DNA of 6,657 nucleotides from SICV01 sp038045265. Lineage in GTDB: Archaea; Nanobdellota; Nanobdellia; Pacearchaeales; GW2011-AR1. Below the pieces are notes generated by a model. It was given only the letters and a program-made list of their open reading frames with translations, made no database searches and was not told the DNA's origin. The stretch is from assembly GCA_038045265.1 (NCBI GenBank), contig JBBSYL010000032.1:1-6657 (forward strand). The letters run 5' to 3'. Positions 1-5,021 of this stretch are shown one piece after another; positions within the stretch are counted from its first letter, which is position 1; each line of letters begins with the position of its first letter. Position numbers and translations under genes: made by a program.

Positions 1-6
1 TGGTTT

Positions 7-387
7 ATGAAGTATATATTCAATATTGAGTTTGTTTTTATAGCTTGGATTGCCGTTAGTGTTTTAATGGGTGGGGAAACGGAAAGTTTAGAGGATTTTT
101 TTAATCGTCTGTGCATTTCATTATCTCTTCATTTTCGAGGTTCTTATCAAAAAGTTTTACTTTATGGGGCTCCTATTCAAATATTAGAAAAAATAAAATT
201 AGAATTTATTAAAGGATTAGGGGAGAGAGACTTAAATATACCTCCTGAAATCTTTTTAAGAGAGAATTATAATATTAAAGATATTAGTGAAGATACTTAT
301 TACGTTGATTTGGGGCAGTTTTTAAGAATGTATGAAAATCGTAAAGCAAAGGGATTAAATGTTATCTTTGAGGATAGTTGGTATTAA
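7..387 (+). CDS. Hypothetical protein, 5' end uncertain
   Basis: I do not recognise this 126-residue product. The frame is open to the left edge, so the gene may begin outside the window. The first ATG (7) gives an N-terminus with a hydrophobic stretch at about residues 9-22, which could be a membrane anchor. A second ATG at 67 (residue 21) is a serious alternative. TTTATA at 37-42 lies 30 bases before it, almost the same register as the TATA boxes of other genes here, and it would give a soluble protein of 106 residues. The remainder mixes charged and aromatic residues and looks alpha/beta, with no metal-binding or catalytic motif that I can name. The gene converges on the ERCC4 nuclease gene, and the two stop codons share the four bases TTAA. 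That it is coding is fairly likely; start and function are unknown. Confidence 0.55.
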   Translation: MKYIFNIEFVFIAWIAVSVLMGGETESLEDFFNRLCISLSLHFRGSYQKVLLYGAPIQILEKIKLEFIKGLGERDLNIPPEIFLRENYNIKDISEDTYYVDLGQFLRMYENRKAKGLNVIFEDSWY

Positions 388-1064
388 CTTAATAAATCTT
401 TGAAATCTTTAGTTTTGCTTTTCAAAATTGGTTTTAATTGTTCTTCGTTTGCTGTAAAAATTGCTGAAAGAGATTTAAATTCTTTTAATAGTGCTTTTGC
501 TGTGCTTGGACCTATATTGGGAAAGCCTTCGAGAATGAATTGCTGAATTTCTGATTTTGATTGTAGTTTGGGTGAGAATCTTAATGAGATTTCTTTCTTT
601 TCTTTTCTCGCTAAAACTGAGATGAATAAGGCAGTATCTTTTTCATCTTTTGAGAAAACGAATGGGACTTTGAATTCTGTTGCAAGCGAGAGTAGGAAAC
701 CTCTTAAGGCGTTTTCGTGAATAAATAAATTGGATTTGCCCTCTATGATTAATAGTGATTGTTTGTCTTTTAGATTGGACAATTGTTCGAAGATGCGTTT
801 GTTTATTATTGAAGATTGAAGGTCTGCAAAAGTTTTTCTTTCAATTATTGTGTTATTTACTAAATAGTCTCCTACTTGAAGTTGTTCAAACTTTAGTTGG
901 AAGTTTAAGCTTGTTAGTTCGGAGGGAACTAGAGATTGTTTTTCTCGATTGTCTATAATAATTGTTTGTTTTTCTTTTGTTTCTTTGTTTTCTTCAGGGT
1001 TTTTCTTTTTTGAGAAGATGTTATAGAATGTCATTTTAATGTTTGTAGCCAAAGAGTTTGTCAT
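384..1064 (-). CDS. ERCC4/XPF-type structure-specific nuclease with C-terminal HhH region (Hef nuclease half)
   Basis: This is a 226-residue nuclease of the XPF/Mus81/Hef family, expected to cut branched DNA such as stalled forks and flaps. The family signature GDXnERKX3D is complete: G65-D66-Y67, then E75-R76-K77 and D81. It is preceded by D38-N39-R40-E41 and followed by K89-R90. Residues 33-155 form the nuclease fold. Residues 175-226 form an (HhH)2-like DNA-binding region whose first hairpin (NIGPSTAKALL, 183-193 region) is clear, while the second lacks its GxG. Residues 17-33 are a lysine/glutamate-rich linker. No helicase domain is attached; a Hef-like helicase gene lies upstream on the same strand. 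ATG 1064 overlaps the RelE-like gene by 29 bases. ATG 1034 (residue 11) begins one base after that gene's stop and is equally plausible. No TATA box precedes either, so it is probably the last gene of the operon starting at 1684. Confidence 0.9.
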   Translation of the reverse strand: MTNSLATNIKMTFYNIFSKKKNPEENKETKEKQTIIIDNREKQSLVPSELTSLNFQLKFEQLQVGDYLVNNTIIERKTFADLQSSIINKRIFEQLSNLKDKQSLLIIEGKSNLFIHENALRGFLLSLATEFKVPFVFSKDEKDTALFISVLARKEKKEISLRFSPKLQSKSEIQQFILEGFPNIGPSTAKALLKEFKSLSAIFTANEEQLKPILKSKTKDFKDLLS

Positions 1065-1410
1065 AATCTCTGTGGTTGAAAATGTCGAGGATGAAAGTTA
1101 TTATTTCAATATCGTTTCCCTGTATTGTGTAAATCGCCCTCCATCTATCTGAGAGTTCAATTCTCCATATGTTTTCTGCATCGTAAAGATTAATGTATTT
1201 TATAGGTATTCTTTCTTTATGGATTTGGTTTCCTGCAAATGGATTATCTTTAAGCAATTCTTTTGTTCTATTTATCGATCTTAGAAGAGTTTGATGAAAT
1301 GAAGAGTTAATTTCATCTTTTATTTCTTGTCCGACTATTTTGTTTAGTTCTTTGTAGATTAACGTGGCATTTTCGGATAGAATTATTTTTACTTCTTTGT
1401 TTTTGTACAT
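1036..1410 (-). CDS. RelE/ParE-superfamily-like protein, candidate toxin
   Basis: The 124-residue protein resembles RelE/ParE/HigB-type proteins in its C-terminal half. A strand with W82-R83-x-E-L-S (82-87) leads to D88-R89-W90-R91, then Y94-T95, then an acidic strand pair (97-109). It ends with H113-R114-x-Y116-D117 and LFGY (119-122). Basic residues at the strand ends plus a terminal HR-Y cluster are what RelE-type ribosome-dependent mRNA interferases use, but the exact catalytic set cannot be assigned here. The N-terminal half (1-60) is mostly helical and longer than in E. coli RelE. The start is one base after the stop of the winged-helix gene, so the two are almost certainly co-transcribed and probably translationally coupled. 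As the second gene of a regulator-first pair it fits a toxin role. It could instead be a non-toxic RelE-fold protein. Toxin activity is inference. Confidence 0.7.
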   Translation of the reverse strand: MYKNKEVKIILSENATLIYKELNKIVGQEIKDEINSSFHQTLLRSINRTKELLKDNPFAGNQIHKERIPIKYINLYDAENIWRIELSDRWRAIYTIQGNDIEIITFILDIFNHRDYDKLFGYKH

Positions 1411-1411
1411 C

Positions 1412-1684
1412 TTAAATCTCAGTACCTTTAGCTATAGCATCTCTTAGCTTTTTGCTCGGGTTATATACCCAAAGGACCCCTTTGTGAGAATCCACAATTA
1501 ACCCTTTATCTTCTAAGTATTTTAAAATTACATTAAGGGTTTGGTGCATTATTTTTACGGGAAGTCTGCGTTTTATTTCTTCTCTGTCAATACACATTTC
1601 TGCCTTTTTCAATACTTTTTCTACCATCAATACAGTTTTTAGATTAGGGTAATGTATTATCGAGAGCTCTTTATATATATCCAT
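1412..1684 (-). CDS. Small winged-helix DNA-binding protein, candidate antitoxin/autoregulator
   Basis: A 90-residue protein that fits a single winged helix-turn-helix. Helix 1 is at about 15-28, helix 2 at 33-40 (REEIKRRL) and a recognition helix at 44-58 (MHQTLNVILKYLED region). A beta wing follows at 61-74 with G69, W72 and Y74, and a basic tail ends the protein. No ligand- or metal-binding domain is present. It is the first gene of a three-gene operon, followed after one base by the RelE-like gene. A strong TATA box (1702-1713) lies 29 bases before its ATG, so the transcript is probably leaderless. Small size, first position and coupling to an RelE-like gene suggest an antitoxin that also represses the operon, though classical RelB antitoxins are not winged-helix proteins. 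A plain transcription factor is the alternative. The DNA-binding fold is well supported; the antitoxin role is inferred. Confidence 0.7.
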   Translation of the reverse strand: MDIYKELSIIHYPNLKTVLMVEKVLKKAEMCIDREEIKRRLPVKIMHQTLNVILKYLEDKGLIVDSHKGVLWVYNPSKKLRDAIAKGTEI

Positions 1685-1688
1685 ATAG

Positions 1689-1702
1689 ATTAGTATATTA
1701 GT
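1689..1702. repeat. Short direct repeat ATTAGT between TATA box and start codon
   Basis: ATTAGT occurs at 1689-1694 and 1697-1702 with an 8-bp period, next to or touching the TATA box of the winged-helix gene. This is where an autorepressor would bind in an archaeal promoter. Six-base repeats in AT-rich DNA arise easily by chance, so a regulatory role is only suggested. Confidence 0.25.
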
Positions 1703-1713
1703 TTATATATAAA
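1702..1713 (-). promoter_or_regulatory. TATA box of the winged-helix/RelE-like/nuclease operon
   Basis: TTTATATATAAA is a perfect 12-bp palindrome. On the minus strand its first base lies 29 bases before the A of the ATG at 1684, so transcription should begin at or next to the start codon (leaderless). Read on the minus strand, AACATTTATATATA (1717-1704) is identical to the vapB promoter and equally far from its ATG. Confidence 0.75.
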
Positions 1714-1783
1714 TGTTACGGTTTTTGTGCGGTTTGGATAATCAATTTTTGGAAAAGGTCATTATATATGCAGGATAATTAAG

Positions 1784-1795
1784 TTTATTAATATT
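1784..1795 (+). promoter_or_regulatory. Probable TATA box of the methyltransferase gene
   Basis: TTTATTAATATT starts exactly 29 bases before ATG 1813, the same register as the other promoters here, which implies a leaderless transcript. An alternative TATA-like element, ATTATATATG (1761-1770), would give a leader of about 20 bases containing AAAGG (1804-1808), a possible weak ribosome binding site. The sequence does not decide between the two. Confidence 0.5.
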
Positions 1796-1812
1796 ATTTT
1801 AGCAAAGGTTTT

Positions 1813-2724
1813 ATGATAAATAAGAAAACAATCTCATTTTATGAATTAATTGATTCTTGGGTTGGAGAAGGAATAGAGGATTTCACTGAAGGAATTTACT
1901 CTAGATATTCTAAACTTGATTATTTTAAGGCACAGAATAATCAACATAATTATCTTCTTGACCAAATAAAATGTGTTGACGGTGCTAAAATCTTAGATAT
2001 AGGCTGCGGTAATGGAAATTTACTGAAAGTTGCAAAAAAAAGAGGAGCAATTGCAGAGGGAATTACTATTTCACCGATACAAGTTAAAAGATGCAAGGAA
2101 AAATGTTTGAAAGTCGAGTTTATGGATTACAAAGATATTGGAAAGGAATGGAATGGTAAGTATTCTGGAGTTGTTGCAAATGGTTCTATGGAACATTTTG
2201 TTAGTCCGCAGGAAGCGTTAGAGGGAAAACAAGATGAAATCTATCGAAATATGTTCCTAATTGTTAAAAATATTTTAAAGCCAGGAGGGAGATTTGTTAC
2301 GACCACTATTCATTTTAAAATAAAGCCTGAGCCTGAAAATGTTATGAAAAATGCTTTATTGCATAAATGGGGAAGTGATGATTTTCATTTTTCATTTGTA
2401 TTAGATAATCTGGGATGTTATTATCCTTCAAAAGGACAACTTGAAAGATGTGCAAAAGGATTGTTCAAACTTGAGAAAGAAGTTGATGGAACTGAAGATT
2501 ATAGAATAACTTCAGAATACTGGCTGAACAAACTTTGGCCTAGATGTTTAATAAGCTCTAATTTCTGGAAATCTCTATTCTTTAAGACTATTAAGAATCC
2601 AAAACATTCTATATCTTCTTTGTTTCAATATGTAATTACACAATCATGGAATTGGCAGTTTAGACCAGATGAGAATGGTAAAACTCCAACTAGATTGTTA
2701 AGGCAGACTTGGAAGAGGATATAA
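1813..2724 (+). CDS. SAM-dependent methyltransferase, cyclopropane-fatty-acid-synthase-like
   Basis: This 303-residue class I methyltransferase transfers the methyl group of S-adenosylmethionine. Motif I is ILDIGCGNGN (60-69), followed by GITISPIQ (83-90) as the acidic-loop region, S125-M-E127-H128-F, and LKPGGRFV (155-162). The GIT-S-x-Q element, the EH pair and an AQ-containing helix before motif I (39-51) are typical of the cyclopropane-fatty-acyl-phospholipid synthase/mycolic-acid methyltransferase group (COG2230-like). Residues 165-303 form a substrate region that I do not recognise, rich in aromatic residues with several tryptophans. There is no membrane segment. Archaeal membranes are not built from fatty acids, so the substrate is unknown; an isoprenoid lipid or small metabolite is possible. 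It is the only plus-strand gene between 388 and 5766. It has its own promoter and ends one base before the vapC stop, so it looks like a stand-alone insertion among minus-strand genes. Confidence 0.85.
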   Translation: MINKKTISFYELIDSWVGEGIEDFTEGIYSRYSKLDYFKAQNNQHNYLLDQIKCVDGAKILDIGCGNGNLLKVAKKRGAIAEGITISPIQVKRCKEKCLKVEFMDYKDIGKEWNGKYSGVVANGSMEHFVSPQEALEGKQDEIYRNMFLIVKNILKPGGRFVTTTIHFKIKPEPENVMKNALLHKWGSDDFHFSFVLDNLGCYYPSKGQLERCAKGLFKLEKEVDGTEDYRITSEYWLNKLWPRCLISSNFWKSLFFKTIKNPKHSISSLFQYVITQSWNWQFRPDENGKTPTRLLRQTWKRI

Positions 2725-2725
2725 G

Positions 2726-3115
2726 TTATATAAGTTTTAAACCGAATTTCTTTAGTCTTTCAAAATGTTTCTTATTGCCTGTTAGAAGTTCAAGGTTATT
2801 TGTAATACAAATAGATGCAATGAATAAGTCTCTGAAATCTATTAAGTCTCCTGTTTCTTTCAGTTTTAATTGAATGTCTCCTGCTTTAAGGGCAGAGTTC
2901 TCATCGAAATCAATTTTGGTTAGGGAGTCTAGTGTGTCTTTTATTGTGCTTTCTTCATGTTTTAACCGTCCAGACCAAACTTCAAATGTATTTATTTGAG
3001 TGGTATAAAATTCTTCTCCAAGAGAATCTATAATTTTTTTTGTTTCAGGGTTTTTTCTTAAGAAATTTATAATAATATCTGAATCTAAGCAGATTTTTCT
3101 GTCCATTTTTTCCAT
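2726..3115 (-). CDS. vapC: VapC-type PIN-domain ribonuclease toxin
   Basis: A PIN-domain protein of 129 residues (126 from the likelier start). The fold begins at once with I-C-L-D11-S-D13. E45 lies in FEVWSG (44-49), and D93 and D96 lie in LIDFRDLFIA (91-100). A TGNKKHF segment (112-118) sits where this family often has TxNxxDF. D11, E45 and D96, with D93 or N114, make the expected Mg2+-binding acidic pocket. VapC toxins cut RNA, typically tRNA or rRNA, when freed from VapB. Two ATGs are possible. The second (3106, residue 4) puts the PIN fold at the very N-terminus and is preceded by GGATGG about five bases upstream, a possible ribosome binding site. I favour it, although the longer frame is given here. 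The start lies inside vapB (22-31 bases of overlap), implying coupled translation. Its stop is one base from that of the convergent methyltransferase. Confidence 0.9.
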   Translation of the reverse strand: MEKMDRKICLDSDIIINFLRKNPETKKIIDSLGEEFYTTQINTFEVWSGRLKHEESTIKDTLDSLTKIDFDENSALKAGDIQLKLKETGDLIDFRDLFIASICITNNLELLTGNKKHFERLKKFGLKLI

Positions 3116-3306
3116 CCCTTTTTTAGATCTTCTATTGCTTTTTCATCTATTCCACCTTTACCGTAGAATTCACCAAACTTTTTTTTGTTTTTGTTGGCAT
3201 TTTTTTCAACAAGATTTTCAATTATAATTGTGAAACTTTCATCTTTTCCTTTCATTTGTTTTAACTTCTCATAAGTTTTGTCCGCTATGTTAATTAGTTT
3301 TGACAT
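3085..3306 (-). CDS. vapB: VapB-type antitoxin
   Basis: This 73-residue lysine-rich protein precedes and overlaps vapC. Residues 2-34 match the archaeal VapB pattern (PF02697/DUF217-like): a short strand KLINIADKTY followed by helices KLKQMKG and SFTIIIENLVEK, giving an RHH-like dimerising DNA-binding head. Residues 35-73 are basic and probably unstructured until bound, ending with W66 and W69, which plausibly plug the VapC active site. By analogy it neutralises the toxin and represses its own promoter. The start is well supported by TTTATATATA placed 29 bases upstream on the minus strand. The DNA between that box and the ATG is a fourfold hexamer repeat, a possible operator. It is probably transcribed separately from the helicase gene 104 bp upstream, though read-through cannot be excluded because no terminator is visible. 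Confidence 0.85.
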   Translation of the reverse strand: MSKLINIADKTYEKLKQMKGKDESFTIIIENLVEKNANKNKKKFGEFYGKGGIDEKAIEDLKKGWKKWTEKSA

Positions 3307-3328
3307 GTATATGTATATGTATATGTAT
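3305..3328. repeat. Four perfect tandem copies of ATGTAT across the vapB start region
   Basis: Four exact 6-bp units fill the space between the vapB TATA box and its start codon. The first unit overlaps the start codon, and the array runs into the TATA box itself. Gain or loss of a unit would move the TATA box by 6 bp relative to the ATG. The array may be a VapBC operator or simply an unstable microsatellite. Confidence 0.85.
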
Positions 3329-3335
3329 ATATAAA
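3326..3335 (-). promoter_or_regulatory. TATA box of vapBC
   Basis: On the minus strand TTTATATATA begins 29 bases before ATG 3306. The minus-strand 14-mer AACATTTATATATA (3339-3326) is identical to that of the winged-helix/RelE-like operon and lies 20 bases from the ATG in both. A leaderless transcript is expected. Confidence 0.75.
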
Positions 3336-3384
3336 TGTTTCTGTTTTTTCTTGGCTATTTTTCATAGCATTCTGTAATTTGCAT

Positions 3385-3409
3385 GTTATCTATATGCCCG
3401 TTATCTATA
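3385..3409. repeat. Direct repeat GTTATCTATA between helicase and vapB
   Basis: GTTATCTATA is present at 3385-3394 and 3400-3409 with a 15-bp period, just downstream of the helicase stop codon. No function is assigned. The rest of the 104-bp gap (3307-3410) holds only the vapB promoter and a weak 5-bp inverted repeat. Confidence 0.5.
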
Positions 3410-3410
3410 A

Positions 3411-4982
3411 TTATTTGAAATCCTTCAGAGTTCTAACTTTATTACCTTTTTCTTTTTTCATGTCTTCTTTGATTTTGCTAATTGTGGTGTGCATCTTCTT
3501 TTCCCTTGCTGTGGAGGCGTAATGATTAATTACATCTCTTGTGTCTTTCGTGATTAGGATGATAAGCTTGCCTTTTGAAAGACGAGCAGTACGTCCTCTG
3601 CGCTGAATAGAACGAATTGCAGAGGGAATTGGCTCATAGAAGATTACAAGATTAACTTCACTTATGTCTAATCCTTCTTCGCCGATTGAGCTTGCGCATA
3701 TTATATTTATTTTACCAGTATTTAATTCATCGATAATTGCTTTTTGTTCTTTTTGATTTAATCCAGTTGTATCTCCCGAGAGATTTGTTTTCTTTGCCTG
3801 TCCTACAAATACTTTAGATTTTATTCCTTTAATTTTGTTTAATCTTTCATTTAATAAAGTGAGAGTGTTTCTGAATTGTGCAAATACGATGATTTTGGCG
3901 TTTGGATTTATTTTGAATTCTTCTTCTACAAGAACAGAAAGCTCTTCTACTTTAGGGTGTTCTATTTTATTATCTAATAGTCTTTTTAGGGAGAGAAGAG
4001 AGGCTTGAAATTCTCCGGAATTTACTAATGTTTGAACACCTTTTGTTTTCTTTTCTTTTGCTTGCTGTACAAGACCTTGCAAGTAGTCTGATAATCCGGA
4101 AAGAGTTTGAGTTTCTAATAACTCTATTGCATGTGCAATTTTAATTGCTTGAGCTGTTAGAGACATACCAATTAATGCGTTGAAGTTTCTTTGGGAAGCT
4201 TGTGATGCAAGACGTGCTTGTGTTTTTAATAGTGTGATTTTGTTTATTGGGCCGAATAATAGGTTTCTTGACTGAAGTTGCTGAATTTTTGAATCGTATA
4301 TATGCTTTAATAGGATTTTAATTTCTAGAAATTCTTTTGGGAAAGGAACCTCTATTTTATCAAATTCTAATTCCTGTAAATAGGGCTTAACGTCTTCAGA
4401 AGTTCTTGTTCTCAATTCTATTTCTTCTATGTCTAAATGATTGCATATTTGTTTTACAATTGCTGAATCATGCCCTGGGCTCGCTGTTAAACCCAAGATG
4501 CGTGTGTGAAGAGAGTTTTCTTTGTATGACTTTACAACCTTAGTGTAATCATAATTCTTTAGACATCTATGGGATTCGTCGATTATTAATAGAGAGATGT
4601 TTTGTAAAGAATATAGGCCATGAGAGATGTCATTGGCAATACATTGAGGGGTTGAAAAAATAATATCTGCTTGATGAAAGAGCTTTACTCTCTCTTTAGG
4701 AGAAATATGGCCTGTGAAAAGCTCTAGTTGTGCGTAAAGCTCTGGAAGGTATTTTTTAAAATAGTTGATGTGTTGTTCTATTAAGGGTCTTGTTGGTGCT
4801 AGAAATAGAATTTTTTCTCCAGGATATTTTTGTATTCTATGAATTGAGAGATATAACGCGATGAGTGTTTTTCCTAAACCTGTGGGTAATACGACTAGGG
4901 TGTTGTTGTTTTTTGCTGTGTTTATTATTGCTTCCTGATATACTCTTGGCTTTATTGATATAATTTCATTCCCTTTTTGCAT
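3411..4982 (-). CDS. hef: Hef/FANCM-like SF2 helicase without nuclease domain
   Basis: This 523-residue superfamily 2 helicase is expected to remodel stalled forks and branched DNA. All motifs are present: Q-like YQEAI (15-19), Walker A PTGLGKT (33-39), APTRPL (62-67), DESH (135-138) followed by RC, TASPG (166-170), VFAQFR (366-371), SSIGEEGLDI (431-440) and QRRGRTAR (460-467). FVGQA (392-396), the KEQ stretch after it and a helical insertion at about 215-345 between the RecA domains are typical of archaeal Hef and FANCM. Euryarchaeal Hef continues into an XPF nuclease. This protein stops about 55 residues after motif VI in a lysine-rich tail, and an ERCC4 nuclease is encoded separately downstream on the same strand (1064-384). 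It starts 39 bp after the stop of the membrane-protein gene. A weak TATA-like CTTTTAATC (5011-5003) lies 29 bases upstream, so it may be co-transcribed or separately initiated. Confidence 0.92.
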   Translation of the reverse strand: MQKGNEIISIKPRVYQEAIINTAKNNNTLVVLPTGLGKTLIALYLSIHRIQKYPGEKILFLAPTRPLIEQHINYFKKYLPELYAQLELFTGHISPKERVKLFHQADIIFSTPQCIANDISHGLYSLQNISLLIIDESHRCLKNYDYTKVVKSYKENSLHTRILGLTASPGHDSAIVKQICNHLDIEEIELRTRTSEDVKPYLQELEFDKIEVPFPKEFLEIKILLKHIYDSKIQQLQSRNLLFGPINKITLLKTQARLASQASQRNFNALIGMSLTAQAIKIAHAIELLETQTLSGLSDYLQGLVQQAKEKKTKGVQTLVNSGEFQASLLSLKRLLDNKIEHPKVEELSVLVEEEFKINPNAKIIVFAQFRNTLTLLNERLNKIKGIKSKVFVGQAKKTNLSGDTTGLNQKEQKAIIDELNTGKINIICASSIGEEGLDISEVNLVIFYEPIPSAIRSIQRRGRTARLSKGKLIILITKDTRDVINHYASTAREKKMHTTISKIKEDMKKEKGNKVRTLKDFK

Positions 4983-5002
4983 TAAATTGTTAATAATAAC
5001 TG

Positions 5003-5011
5003 GATTAAAAG
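5003..5011 (-). promoter_or_regulatory. Weak TATA-like element before the helicase gene
   Basis: On the minus strand CTTTTAATC begins 29 bases before ATG 4982, in the register of the clear TATA boxes here, but it matches TTTATATA poorly. It may allow transcription independent of the membrane-protein gene. Confidence 0.35.
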
Positions 5012-5021
5012 ATTATGTGTT

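Noticed and set aside
755..958. Plus-strand open frame of 67 codons
   Set aside because: It lies wholly inside the nuclease gene on the other strand, which has clear catalytic motifs. Its own translation is low-complexity and leucine-rich, with no recognisable domain.
1804..1808. AAAGG as the ribosome binding site that decides the methyltransferase start
   Set aside because: A TATA-like element sits 29 bases before the ATG as in the other genes, so the mRNA may be leaderless and this short purine match may be chance.
3354..3368. Inverted repeat GCTAT-TTTTC-ATAGC downstream of the helicase as a terminator
   Set aside because: The stem is only 5 bp and AT-rich. On the helicase strand it is not followed by a T run, so it does not support a terminator.
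3305..3409. Repeats between helicase and vapB as a CRISPR array or attachment site
   Set aside because: The units are only 6 or 10 bp, with no spacers of CRISPR length, no cas gene and no integrase or tRNA nearby.
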